Shown: in pieces, positions 35,081 through 46,399 of the stretch
Layout of the letters: the number at the start of each line of letters is the position of its first letter
How positions within the stretch are numbered: position 1 is the first letter of the stretch
Source: Larix kaempferi
Taxonomy: Eukaryota > Streptophyta > Pinopsida > Pinales > Pinaceae
Assembly (NCBI GenBank): GCA_027924585.1
Contig: BSBM01001382.1
Location: forward strand, 3,030,001 to 3,094,000
Length of the DNA stretch: 64,000 bases
Direction: 5' to 3'
Notes under the pieces: model-generated
The model's input: the letters and a program-made list of their open reading frames with translations, nothing else
Database searches by the model: none
What the model was told of the DNA's origin: nothing
Program-made: the position numbers and the translations under genes

Positions 35081-36268
35081 ATGTACTTTGGTGAAAGGGA
35101 AGAATTAGGAGAAGAAGTGCATTCATTGGTTACCATGAGTAAGGATGAGAAAGGAACCTTAGAGGAGAATGAGGAGTTTAGAAAATTATTTAAACCATCC
35201 TTTGAAGATAAGTGGAGGAAATACTTTCAAGAGTTCAAATTGTTTCTTAGTGAATTTGGAAGCAACTCGGAAAAAATAATGAGCAATGGTTCTCTTTTCA
35301 AGGAAAAGGATGAAATAATTTATGTCACAAAAGAGGAACCTAATGTAATTGTGGAACATGAGGTACACGTTGATATGCAGGTTCTTGAAGATGCTACACT
35401 AAAACAAGAAGAAGGACAAGCACTTGTCCTTGTTCAAAGGGATTATGAGTTGCCTCATGGAGAGAGTTGCAAAGCCTTGGAAGAGGTACATGATCTCACA
35501 ATAGTTGGACCAGCCAATTATGGAGAAGATGAATTAAATATTTCAATGGGTAAGAGTTGTAAAGAATTAAAGTTGGTTCATAATTCCTCACCCCACACTT
35601 CTTTTCCAGCCACATCACTTTGGGATGAAAATTGGGTGAAAGATTTTTTTCTAGTGGTGCCACATGAGGGGTATGAAAATCCTACCTCTCCTTTTGATGA
35701 TGACATGAATAGAGCACCTCATTATTTAGAATTGCAGCAGCATATTGTTTTACCTTATGATGATACATATCCTCATGGATGTATGGATGAGACTTCTTTG
35801 AGTCCTTTGAAGTCTCCTTGTTTTTCCTGCTCATTATTTGGTTCAGATTTTAGTGGAGATTCTTCTTTCACTTCTTGGATGAAAGAATGCATGGTTGAAT
35901 ATTTTGATGCATATCACATTCTTTTGGAGCAGCACTATCGGACATGGGATCCTGACCTATGTCATTGGAGCAGATTTGATTGGTCACTTGAAGATTGTAT
36001 GGACCTAGCAAATGGTGGTCTACTTACTTGGAGGTATAAACACTTTCATGATTCTTTGATGAAGCATCTTCTTGATGTACATTTTCATTATGTTGTTATG
36101 TACTTTGATGATATATATTTTGTGCTCATGATGTTTGGAAGAATGCATACAAGAAAATGGGATCCAGGAATCCTCTTATCTGATGGTATGGGTTGGAGAG
36201 CACTTTTAATTGTTGGGGTGCAATACAAGCAATGGGACCCTAGAATAATTTTTGTCTCATTGGTTTGA
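35081..36268 (+). CDS. Element K 395-aa ORF, function unknown
   Basis: One uninterrupted frame starts MYFGEREELGEEV about 85 bp after the primer site and ends at TGA. The N-terminal third is acidic, with a charged helix-like stretch (KPSFEDKWRKYFQEFKLFL). The middle is acidic with Cys/His scattered (CKALEEVHDL, CKELKLVHN). The C-terminal third is rich in Trp, His and Asp, with three WDP repeats: RTWDPDL, RKWDPG, KQWDPRI. I see no Gag knuckle, protease or integrase motif. A YFDD string near residue 345 resembles an RT box, but the surrounding RT motifs are absent. An open frame of this length in an otherwise non-coding element suggests recent activity or selection. Confidence 0.75.
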   Translation: MYFGEREELGEEVHSLVTMSKDEKGTLEENEEFRKLFKPSFEDKWRKYFQEFKLFLSEFGSNSEKIMSNGSLFKEKDEIIYVTKEEPNVIVEHEVHVDMQVLEDATLKQEEGQALVLVQRDYELPHGESCKALEEVHDLTIVGPANYGEDELNISMGKSCKELKLVHNSSPHTSFPATSLWDENWVKDFFLVVPHEGYENPTSPFDDDMNRAPHYLELQQHIVLPYDDTYPHGCMDETSLSPLKSPCFSCSLFGSDFSGDSSFTSWMKECMVEYFDAYHILLEQHYRTWDPDLCHWSRFDWSLEDCMDLANGGLLTWRYKHFHDSLMKHLLDVHFHYVVMYFDDIYFVLMMFGRMHTRKWDPGILLSDGMGWRALLIVGVQYKQWDPRIIFVSLV

Positions 36269-36465
36269 ATTTTTTTGGGGAAACAAGCAGTAGGGGAGAT
36301 GGATTTCCCACTTAATAAAGTGATTTTTATCAGAGTAGTGCAGCAGCAAGCATGGTGGTTCCTCTCTAAAATCTTCATGGAAACTCAAAGACTCAAGGTT
36401 GGGCAATTCAATGGCAACTTCAAAGAATTATACAGGAAGCAGGTTCTTCAACACCCATGTTTGAA

Positions 36466-36502
36466 ATTGCTTGAGGACAAGCAATATTGGGAAGGGAGGA
36501 TT
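36466..36502 (+). promoter_or_regulatory. Element K pre-LTR hairpin and polypurine tract
   Basis: An 8-bp perfect inverted repeat (arms ATTGCTTG and CAAGCAAT, loop AGGA) lies at 36466-36485. The purine tract GGGAAGGGAGGA follows at 36489-36500, just before the 3' LTR. Confidence 0.8.
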
Positions 36503-38523
36503 TTTCATGTCCCAAATTTGGAATTGGGTCACAATGGCCTAATCACATTGGCCATATTCATTAGAGTTTGTAAAATTGATGTTAAAGGTCAAATAATTGC
36601 CAAGGAGGAAAATTACTAGTTTCCTAGGTTTGGGGTGGAAGCTTTGGGATTTGGAATAATGGGGATAACAAATGATGTTTGAACATTAGGGTGGCATAAA
36701 TATTTAATAAAGGATCTAAATAAATATATACAAGTGAAAATCAAAGTGGAATTTGATCATGAAGACACATGGAGGAAGTGGGACCCACATATGGCTAGAT
36801 TTCCCCACTACACTTGGCATCATTCTCTCACCAATTCGAATTCAAGGTGAATGGTAACATAATTGGGAGAGTCCAAAAGGTATTATTCATGGCATGACTC
36901 ATCCAAGGTCGAAATATAGAGGAAGAGTAACTCCCATGGAAGAGGAAGAGGCAATTTGGAGCTAGTGAGACACTTGGGCTAGATTCCCTAGCTCTATGAC
37001 AACAATGATGGAGATGCTATGACACCTATGACAAAAATCAGACTTGAAGGCTGACATATGACATATATGACATGTCAGGGATAAAAATAGACTCCAATAG
37101 GGCGCTTATGGGTGTTAGGGCAGCTAAGATGCTTCCACATGTGATTTGGTGGAAGTGGGAGACTAGGAATTGTTGTACAAGTGGCGTTCTTTGGAATCTC
37201 TTCCCAACTTGAGTTGGCATGAGTCTCTTGGAAGGAATTCGACCCATGGAGGAAATTAGAACTTTATAAATGTCAATAAAAAAGAATGAAACCAGATTTT
37301 GATCATTTGTAGAATTTGCAATTGCATTTGTGAAGAGGGAGAGCTAGTGGATGACTAGTTTCTTGCCTTAGCCAATTTCGAGGGTGAAAGATTCCCATCC
37401 AAGTTGGTAATTAGAAAGGCCATTCAGAACTTTCATTTGGAGCTTTAATGGAGTATTTATTTACAGGTGTAAGCTACAGGGAAGCTCATGGTTTCTTCTA
37501 TTGCAGCTCACTCCTTCAACCATTTCCAGTTTTGATGGCATATTCTTGATCCTTGAGGGAGGGCGTTTTTGGTGAGCTATTTTACTCTTTGGGGGAGCTT
37601 CTAATGCCCCATTTATTTTGTAATATGAATTAAATACTTTGTTCTTCATCTCCAGAAAGTTTCAGGTCGAAATTCCAAGTAGAAATGTATAAATCTCATT
37701 TTTAATGGAAGAACAATGCCATTTCCCCACTACCTTGTTGTGAACTAATGTATTGATGATGATTTCGAATGAATGGATGATTCTCTGATGAATTTGTGAT
37801 TAATGGAATTCCATGGATGTATTTTACAAGTTTCATGTACTGTACTTGAGCATTTGAAGTATTTTTACTCAGTTTAATTGCATTGGGAGAAGAAATAGTG
37901 CCATTTCCCCAAGGGTCGAATTGGTGATTTTTGCAGTTGAACGGGAGAGGGTTGGAACATATATAATAATAAATTAATGGTGCACATGAGACCTTAATAA
38001 AATCATTAACACATTACATACCTATTTTCATAAATTTGAGTGGGTTTGGACGCAATTGGGAAGCCATTTTCAGTACTTACCCCAGGGGGATTTGAACCCC
38101 AAATTACTAGTAAAATTGCATACTTGGTCCAGAATATTAAGAGAGTTTGCAGAGGTCTTTTTGTGGCCATATTTCATTCCTTAAAATCAAGTCCTAATAT
38201 CATTCATACACCTTCCTTTAATATTTGAAGGCATTTGGAGTCAATTTGAGACCTAGAGACCAATACTAGTCAAAGGGAAATCACTAGTAAAGTTACCTAC
38301 ATTGACCAGAATTGAAAGAGTATTTGCAGAAGTATTTTAAAGGTCCAAAGGCATCCTTGAAACACATATTTATGTTCTAATATCATTCATATACCTTCTC
38401 AGAATATTTGGGATCATTTGGGGCAAATTTGGGACCTAGAGATCAAAACTAGTCAAAGGTCGAACTAGGGAAAAAAAGTGGAAAGTTGCCATTTTAATAA
38501 AATTCCTAACAAGGGACATTACA
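36503..38523 (+). repeat. Element K 3' LTR
   Basis: This 2021-bp LTR is the partner of 32970-34982. It ends GGGACATTACA and is followed by TSD GTTGC. Confidence 0.92.
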
Positions 38524-38618
38524 GTTGCCTTCCTTGAAATATGTAAAGGATGGAGGGGAGTTTCCAAGGTCATGATAATCTCCTTTTTCTTTCATAGATG
38601 TTTTTATTACTAAATTTA

Positions 38619-39182
38619 CTAGATGGGCCATCCGAAATTATCTTTCTTCCAGTGAAAACTTTTTCCTGGTGATTTTTCATTCTCCAAGTCCAATCGAGTC
38701 GGTAGATGAAGCTGTTGTTTTTGGGTAGTCTCGACGATGCTACAATCAGAACTTGGTCGATCAATAGAGTCGGATGCGTTGACTGGACGTTCGGTCGGTT
38801 TGATAGACTGGTGTATTTCTTGGATTGTTTCCTTAAGACATTCCTTTGTAGGAGAGAATGACATGTATTTAGTAAGATTTTCTTTAAGGGATTTCCAACT
38901 AAATTTTTCTCCCATAACTTCTTCCATTTTGTACTATTTGTTGGGAATTTTTTTCAATATGATAGGAAACATATGTGGACATGCTCTCTCATCTCTATAA
39001 CCAATCCTTTTCCATTCTTTTCCACACATGTTAAAGTGATCGATTGGTTCTTGACCTTGGACAAACTTCCAAATTTGTGTTTGTGCTATTAATTTTATTT
39101 CTTTGAACCGTTCAACAAAATAATTCGAAGCGGTCGTCCACGTCTGTAGTCGTGAATGATGGGTATTCTTCCATATATACAC
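38619..39182 (-). pseudogene. Element E GAG2: second Gag-like domain before RT
   Basis: Two adjacent minus frames read TTASNYFVERFKEIK, QEPIDHFNMCGKEWK and ERACPHMFPIILKKIPNK, then EEVMGEKFSWKSLKENL and YMSFSPTKE. The pattern (large hydrophobic helix, IP..WY, SW..L..N, F.FSP) matches the GAG2 segments of F (52640-53130) and G (61243-61700), and the general retrotransposon Gag fold signature. E has a separate first Gag at about 41.3 kb. The position is after protease and before RT. Confidence 0.6.
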
Positions 39183-39479
39183 CTAATCGGTAAAGGTTGC
39201 GATTAAGCTTTGGAGTTTTCCTTGTTCTCCAACATTCTTAGAAACTTCTTCTACATTAGTCGATAGCGACTCACGTTCCTTGTATCTGAGTAGAGGAAGG
39301 TTAGTCGGCTCAGTTTTCATTAGGACTAAAGATGGGTATTCTCTTATTTTATTCTCAAATATTTTTAGTATTACTGTAATTACATGGCATTATTGTACAG
39401 GTCGATGTGGTATGAATTCGACTATCTAGCATTCTCTTGCATGTGCTTCATAGTTTTCAATTTTCTAGTCCTAAAGTTA

Positions 39480-40090
39480 AGATTCGGAGTTCTGTTCGAC
39501 TTACATGGGTGAGCCCAAATAGATCTCCCCATAGTTATTTGGTTCGACCGAGTCTTCACTATTTTGCATGAATTGATACAGATGTATTGTGTTTCCATCG
39601 TTGTCATCGGGATCTGCCCAAGGTTTTCTTTGGGACGGTTGAATAGGTACGCTGACATTTTTACCTTCATCTTTCAATTTTATTCTATCTTTTTCTAGTG
39701 AGATGGAAGCTTTCATTTTTCTTCCCCGTAGTCATCCGACTAGTGTAGGGAAGGATTTGTATCCTTCTTTTGGGTCAATGAATTCAAAGTCAACTCGAGT
39801 GTTAATACCTATAATGTAGTATTAGGATTTTTCCATACGCTAATGGGTTCAATCAAGCCCTGGTCGACCAATTTTAGATATGTGGCCGACTTAGATAGTT
39901 GTGGTCATCACAAGCTTTCTTAGGTAGACCGAGTCATTATGTTATCTTGTGAGATGAAGTTGAGCATGACTTGTGAAATGAAATATCCTTCGACTTCAAC
40001 TTTGACCATAGGATTTTATCTTTTTGATTTAACCTGTAAAGATGTTTAGCAAATTTTTCATTTGCTAGACTATTTCTTACCATATACATT
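39480..40090 (-). pseudogene. Element E protease region and linker relic
   Basis: Minus-strand fragments such as GYFISQVMLNFISQDNMT and LVDQGLIEPISVW lie where F and G have their aspartic protease. The frame 39501-39716 (KPWADPDDNDGNTIHLYQF) resembles the acidic linker after protease in F and G (KDDDPSGWDHAFNISEYY). The catalytic Asp-Ser/Thr-Gly is not recognisable. It is called by position and weak similarity only. Confidence 0.4.
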
Positions 40091-40101
40091 AAGTCAATTA
40101 A

Positions 40102-40530
40102 TTATGCAACAAAATATTCTTTTGTGAGAAGTTGTATTAATTCGTTAAGTGCTTTATTTCGTGCTTCTGTGGTGTATTCTGTGGATGTGAATTTAAAAAA
40201 AAAAATTGTAGCATTACTAAAAATCTCTCTTTGCTTGTGCTTATTAGGATAGTTATCTTCTTTACTTTGAATTTTTGTGATGTGGGGGTTATCACCTCCC
40301 ATCTTTGTGTTTTGCCTGGTAACTATATGCAAATTTTTAGAATTCAATACTTCATGCTTAGGAACAACAAACGAGAGATTAAATTTATTTTTATTTTTAT
40401 TTTCAATCATGATGGGGCATTCTTCTAGATTATGCTCCCCAACCCCACATTTTGTACAGAACTTGAGGGCCATCCTATTTTTCCAGGGAACTCGGAACAC
40501 AAGTGTTTGTGACTCTAGTAGATAAAACAC
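40102..40530 (-). pseudogene. Element E Gag zinc-knuckle region
   Basis: The minus frame carries a perfect CCHC knuckle, CTKCGVGEHNLEEC (C-x2-C-x4-H-x4-C), followed by a Lys/Asn-rich stretch. In F and G the matching last knuckle reads CLLCFVNDHTVENC and CTYCRAVDHTMEEC. It would bind genomic RNA. Confidence 0.75.
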
Positions 40531-41099
40531 TGAGGTTTTCCTCGATCAAAAGGGCGGTTACAACAACTATTGTTATATATCCCACAATTGTTTTATCTAC
40601 CATGTCAACTATATCCATTGTTGTGCTATTCATTATTGTGAAAGTCTCTACCTTTGTGATTATTCTGGTCGATGGTTTGTACTTGAAAGACTGTCTGATA
40701 AGTGGCTTTTCTCTTCACATTCTCTATACATTTTGCAGTGTTATGTTGAGTGGTTCAACAGATGCCATACCATTTTAGTTTGATAGTGTCCGAATTATAT
40801 GGGAAATTTGTCGTCAAAGGTGGATCAAACCTTTAACACATGTCGCAAAAATATCTTGTTTGAGTGATTCAAAAATTGCCTAGTCATCTTTCTCCTGGGA
40901 ATAGTCTTGGATCTTCATGTAACGGTATTCTTTTCTCTGGGAATGGAATTATTTCTTTGTGATAGATTCTTCTATCGTCATGAAATTGACATCATTCATC
41001 GTATCGACATTTGTATTAGTATGAAACTCTGATGATCATGTAGTACACCACAAATTGTTGTGTCGCAAAACAAATTGTTGAAGTGATCATTGCATTGTT

Positions 41100-41700
41100 T
41101 CTAGATTTTCTTCTAATCTTCGGTCGGTAGGTGCGAATGAGAAATCTACATTGACTCGACCTTTAAATATTTTTTTAGAACATCATAATATGATGTAAAT
41201 TCATTTAATATCAAGGTTATTTTGATCCTTGGATGCAGACTTGTGACGAACCATTGGATCAATATTGCTTGATCCATCTTAAAATGCATTTGGCTAAGTA
41301 AGTCTTTAAATATTCTGTCATATTCACACACTATTTTTCCTAGTCTTTGAGTAATTTCCTTTAACTTATGAGAATCCAGGCGCTTGTTGTCTTGCGTCTT
41401 GAATAATTCTATAAAATTCTCTTTGATTTCTTGCTTTGTTTCTGTTCCATGTTCAATAAAGTTCATATACCATGTGAGCGCTCTTTTTCGGAGGCCACTT
41501 GCAAATAGAGCTAGTTGTCTATTTTCATCATCAATAAGGTTAGATTCCTAGATGGTTTCTAAGACAAACTAATTTTTTATAGGGTCCTTATCCCCTTCAT
41601 ATATACGAGTGTACACTGAATGATTGTAAGCCATGTTTACATACTTCTTGTTTCTTCTTTGTGTTCTATTTAGTTTACTTAATGGTGATGAATGACTAAC
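41100..41700 (-). pseudogene. Element E GAG1 domain
   Basis: The frame 41146-41466 reads KEITQRLGKIVCEYDRIFKD, LLSQMHFKMDQAILIQWF and TSLHPRIKITLILNEF. It aligns with F (KEIKQYPNETVWDFDQRFKT, WFIAALLPHIQLPL) and G. This is the typical Gag capsid-like pattern: D..F..L......HK..FI..L.P.I. The surrounding sequence is degraded. Confidence 0.75.
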
Positions 41701-42659
41701 TATGGGTAAAATTACTTATTTGCAATGAGTTTATGTACTTACTTCTTGTCGATGATTTTTATAATAGGACATTCAAACTTCGTCTACAGAGTCTTTGTCA
41801 TTATGTTGTATCTCCAACGGGCTTCGCGCTTCAATAGATAGCCATGCTGGAAGGGGGTGTACCTCCATGTGGTTTAAATAGAATAAGTTGAAACCATGTC
41901 TTCCTAACTCTAGTGTAAAGATGATATAGTTTCCATGGTGTGGTCTCTGGATCATCATTTGATCCATAATTTGTCCACAATCATCTAGTCGAATCCATAT
42001 TGTACTCTGGCCAGGTCAAATTCCCAAGTTGCACTCGACGAGCTGTCGTACACTAGGGTGATGATTCAAAAGGATCGAGATTGTGTTGACTGGAGTCGTA
42101 ACATCATGAATAATAATCTTCAATGCTTTCAGAGTTTCCTCCATTGACAAAGGTCCTCTAACTAGCACCTCACCCTCTCTCCCATTTGGCCGACTTTCCC
42201 TTGAATCAGGTGGGACTTTTGGTTTCTTGGTTTTTTTTGATCGTCGTCTTCATATTCCTATGATTACGAAGTGGACTAGAATGGTCCCTCAAATTTTCCC
42301 ATCTTTTAAATCATTTTCCCTTTCACTTTTATGAATATCAGCTATTTGTTTGTGACTGGCCATCAAATTTTGCCGAGTTGAACTTGGCTTCTTACTAGTC
42401 ATCATTCATGCCAATTTTCTCGACTGTCATATTCTATTCATCCATTTCACATGGTTGGATACCCCCCATTGCTGACCTGACTATTACTAGTCGACGAAAG
42501 TGAGTTCAACAATGGTTTTCATTTACTCAAAACTATTCCCGCTCTTGTTCTCGAATGTAGCACTCCCAATATTTTTGTTTATGCTGCCAGTTAGAACAAG
42601 CACTAGGGCCCAAGGGAGGTTGATATTTGACTATGTGACCAACTCCATTCTTAATTAGG

Positions 42660-43060
42660 AACTTATACATCAAAGTCAAACTTGTATAGAAAAAAATATC
42701 GGGAAGTCATTATAGAATCTGCTTCTAACTTTGTCAATGGAAGTTCTTTCTTCAAGTCGTCGCATATCTTTTCCAACCACTTGTATAAGTTTGTTTTCCC
42801 ACCGCTGGATATCTTGTCCATTAATAGTATTTCATTCTTGGCATCTAAATTGCTCATGAATGCTATCCAAGAAATTCTTTATTTCATGTGGAACAACTTG
42901 TATGAACAATTTATGAGATTCAGTGAAGAAATTTTCTCTAGCCTGCACAATTTCCAACTTGTTCCTTCTGGCACAACTCTAGGTATAATTCATGATTTTT
43001 CGACTCCACCACTCCCTGATTTCTTCCTTGATCACCATTTATGTACACATGATCATTTCA
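42660..43060 (-). pseudogene. Element E ORF1 relic
   Basis: After the primer region the minus strand reads IKEEIREWWSRKI, matching TKPEITEWFHKKT at the start of G ORF1. Further on it carries WLEKICDDLKKELPLTKLEA. It is the 5'-most coding block of E, separate from Gag. Frames are broken. Confidence 0.5.
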
Positions 43061-43069
43061 TGTCCCGGT

Positions 43070-43094
43070 TCAATACTATCGATAACAAAACCAT
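43070..43094 (-). promoter_or_regulatory. Element E primer region
   Basis: The minus strand reads AATGGTTTTGTTATCGATAG directly after the 5' LTR. It is a decayed form of the AATGGTTCTGTTGCTGGGAC sequence at the same place in G and the similar ones in F and H. The primer tRNA is not assigned. Confidence 0.6.
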
Positions 43095-43429
43095 TGTTGT
43101 AATCTATGGGATTGCATGTGGTTACCAGTAGCATAACACACATAAATCAGATACAAGATCACACATACATAAAGAGAGCAAGAAAGTAAGAAAGTAATGG
43201 AGACAACAACAACAAGTATTTTATATTATCAATCTATATAATATAAAAAGGATAATCATTATCATAACATCTGGCTCACCAACCTATTTATATGGGTGAC
43301 ACAATTAGTTAAACAATTGTAACTGCATAAATTTTTAGAATTCGGCCTAACGACTCGACTAGACCGACCCAACTAGTTGATGGTCGACTAGGAGGACTTG
43401 GTCGGCTCGTCGACTAGGATCCTCCAACA
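43095..43429 (-). repeat. Element E 5' LTR
   Basis: This 335-bp LTR starts TGTTGGAGGATCC on the minus strand. A TATA-like CATATAAATAGG lies at 43283-43294 (minus). It is the partner of 4372-4651. Confidence 0.88.
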
Positions 43430-43434
43430 GGGAG

Positions 43435-45373
43435 TCATTGTGATCCTTTTCCCCTTGGTTTCATGTCAATTTTTGATCAATTGGATTTTAATCAAAACTT
43501 TTCACGAGTTTTAATTTAAAAAGCCTAAGTTTGATTTACATTAGTTTGATAATAGTTACTGAGGAATTGATAGGGTGATATGAGCAAATACATGGGCATA
43601 TATGATTTTTTAGAGGATGTTTAGACTCACAACATGCAATTTCCTCTTTCTGTTTATATGGATATATACATTTTTGGATTAATGGCATTTTATTAAAACT
43701 TTTCCCTAAGTTTTTAACTTGAAAATGCCTGTATGGTTTGGTTAATAATTAAGCCATTACGAGAAATTCTCAATGATGATTTGGCATGATGAGTCACTTT
43801 TAGGGATTACGTGGAGGATTCCTAGTGGTTTATAGGTGATCAATGGTATTATTTGGTGACATGGCACTGTCACACACATGTGTGATTTGTTTAGAAGCAA
43901 ACTCATGAGATGATTGACATTTGGAACATTTTACTTGTTTTATTCACATGTGTGGATAAAGACATTCATCCTAGGAGGGCACATTGACTCTTTTTCTTAC
44001 ATGGAACATGGTTGACTCGTCTTGGAGGGAACATGTTGGATTCTTCAGTTTTGGAAGAGATAATAGTCATGAAAGACCAAGTGGAACATAAGGTGGAGGT
44101 TGTGGAAATAGTTAGAGATTACAACTATAATGGGTCCACTCCCATGACTATAAAAAGACACAAAGCAAGCAAGTGAGGGAGAGGAGGATCAAAGAATAAA
44201 GAAGCAGTATGAGAGAAGAGTAGTAGTGCATGACTGAGTGATAGAATCAAGCCGAAGACATTATTTTAGTTGAGCATGAGTTTTGGGTTTTGCATATGGG
44301 TCATGGAAATTGTGGATTTTTTCTATGTATCCATATCTGCGGCGGGCCATTCCAAGGAATGAAAGATCAGGTTATAAATCCGATTGTATGGCTAGTACTG
44401 AATATATATGAATTAATATTATTGGGACCCTTCAATTTCAATTTTCTGTGTGTACGTTATGAATGTTGTCTTCTCTCTTTGCTTTATACAAGTCATGTAA
44501 CTCTGTTGTGAATACATATATGCATGTATAATGAATATATGTTGCAGTATGGTGTATACATATACTATATCCCAATTTATACCTACAATTATCCTTCCTT
44601 GTCATAAATAGGTCTAGGTTGTGCTTTGGGTGAGACCTTCTCCTTGCGAGGATTGAATATGCCATCACATTAGACTACAATAGCCCCTTTGTTGGCCCTT
44701 GCGCAAGAACCCTAGTCTTATTTTTGTGCCAACAAATGGTTCCATTGTCAGGACCTAGTTTCTAATAGGACGTTGTTAACTACATGGATACACTAGCATT
44801 GAAGAGCAACATTCAAGATTGGTGGGAAAAGAGGTTTTAGGATTTTGTAATACAGGAAGTTGAGTTGTGAGGGTGGGATCCACTAAAAATTACATAACAC
44901 ATCCTTTACAAAGGACTAATATTTGACCAATATGAAGTCTTGTGGGTTGAACTCCCCATAAAATTATTCAAGTGGTTAAAAATACTTGCATAAGCCCTTA
45001 AACATAGCAATTGATAGCGAAGAACTATGAAATGGACTCGAAGAGATCTAGTATCATTGCATCAACTAGATACTCCACTAACTAGGGGATGTTGATTTTT
45101 GGGTAGAAAAAAATTTAATGAGATATATTGTGGAATTTGCAGCTGAAAAAAATAAGTCTATATCTAGGGTTGAAGAAGATCTTAAGAAGGGAGCAAGAGG
45201 CAGGACATTGAAGGAAGTACCGTTGTGGATTAAGATTTGTATGGTTGGATACAGATTTTTTCTACTGAACTTGATTAGAATGGAGGATTAAAAACCTTGT
45301 GCCATTGGGGGAGTGTCCGAGGTTATGCTACCAAGTTGTAGAAAGAATAAATTCCCCGCAATGGGGGAAGGAT
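43435..45373 (+). mobile_element. Element H: 5' end of a plus-strand gypsy element
   Basis: LTR-like sequence with a TATA box (CTATAAAAAG, 44148-44157) and the shared motif CTTTGGGTGAGACCTT (44625-44640) ends GTGCCAACA at 44734. AATGGTTCCATTGTCAGGAC follows as primer region, then a degraded ORF1. The LTR start is not found. It may lie left of element E, since E separates 4366 from 43435. F interrupts H at 45373. Confidence 0.65.
44755..45340 (+). pseudogene. Element H ORF1 relic
   Basis: Frames read WWEKRF, QEVEL, FDQYEVLWVELPIKLFKWL and later LKEVPLWIKI. They align in order with G ORF1 (EWFHKKTREFVEEET, IHEVFFCEFPILLYEWL, LSLQLWIKML). Several stops are present. It confirms that ORF1 is part of this gypsy group. 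Confidence 0.6.
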
Positions 45374-46221
45374 TGTTAGCATGACGCCAGTTGACAGGGG
45401 TTCCACTCACCATTGACACATACCGCAATCTCCCTGGCCACCGGCCCGGATAGGTTTTATCCCGCCCAGCAACACCTGCAGAGAAGATGAGGTCTCACCC
45501 GAGGCATCCAGGAAGAGCATATGGAACCATGTTTCCACCGAATGAAGGAGGATGGTTGCAGCTATAATACTTAAACTTATTGCATAACTGGGACATAGAT
45601 TTCTAAGCATTGAACATGGTAATTAAAGCAATATTGAACCAAGACATTCATCATTGCAAAAACAGTAATTATAAAGCAAGTATCACATCAAAGAAGCATG
45701 ACATTATTTGTATAGTGCAACATCGCATTACCGTAACTGAACAGATTGAACACAGAGATTGTACCAAAATAGTTTCATCATATTATCATTGTCAACCCAG
45801 ATACAATGTCTCTACAAAAACTAGATCTCCGCAATGAATCTTGGCATCAAAACATACCCGAAAGAAATACAACCAACAACAGAGCTTCGCCTAATTCTCC
45901 AGCATTCGATTCTCCTCTCAACACTTACAATTCTTATCTATATATAGGCTTATGCCTTACAACTCTTGTCCACTTTCTAACAACTTGTTAATCGACACTA
46001 TGGACAAACAACTCAATATCTAACTGACCTAGTCCAAAAACGACCAAAAACCCACATTCTGCGGTATAACTGGTCCAAATGACCCAACACCCGTAATTTG
46101 CGGTACGATTGACCCACACATACACAAAATAATCTTTCGCTCATCGCCTTTCGCGCCATATTCTGCCTTGTCGTAGCATCGGAGATGCTGTGATATCATC
46201 TTACCAAATCACCTGCTAACA
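45374..46221 (-). repeat. Element F 3' LTR
   Basis: This 848-bp LTR starts TGTTAGCAGGTG on the minus strand, with a short purine tract (GTTGGAGGCA) outside it. A decayed inverted repeat with arms TGGCTTG and TGAGCCA lies at 46241-46258. The shared motif CCTCGGGTGAGACCTC lies at 45489-45504 (minus). Confidence 0.88.
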
Positions 46222-46399
46222 TGCCTCCAACACAATCTTATGGCTCACCCTCAAGCCACATCAACTGGATACGGTGTACTTGGTCGTTTTGACTTTGAAG
46301 TCCTCATACGGTTCTTCAACTATCTGCACCACGTCCTTGGATTCCATAGCTACTGACTGACTGTCGAGCACGTCTTCGAAAGATGGGTGATCTGTAAGC

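Larger units (their letters stand above)
32970..38523 (+). mobile_element. Element K: non-autonomous element with 2-kb LTRs
   Basis: LTRs (32970-34982, 2013 bp; 36503-38523, 2021 bp) have TSD GTTGC at 32965-32969 and 38524-38528. Termini are TGTCATGTCCC and GGGACATTACA. The 5' terminus of the right LTR has decayed to TTTCATGTCCC. The 1.5-kb interior has a primer site, one 395-codon ORF, an inverted repeat and a polypurine tract, but no pol. It inserted in the pre-RT linker of element E. Confidence 0.93.
4372..43429 (-). mobile_element. Element E: old Ty3/gypsy retrotransposon, heavily nested
   Basis: LTRs at 4372-4651 and 43095-43429 share their termini (plus-strand TGTTGTAATCTAT and a terminus ending CA). 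They are flanked by identical 5-bp repeats GGGAG at 4367-4371 and 43430-43434, which proves one insertion 39 kb across. Removing copia A, solo LTR I with copia B inside it, and K leaves about 12 kb. Coding order on the minus strand is ORF1 relic, GAG1, CCHC knuckle, protease relic, GAG2, RT, RNase H, integrase, ORF3. LTR length differences and many stops mark it as the oldest element measured here. Confidence 0.9.

Noticed and set aside
36060-36130. YFDD string in the K ORF as a reverse transcriptase active site
   Set aside because: None of the other RT motifs surround it (no GLKNAP-like block, no upstream Asp motif), so I take it as chance.
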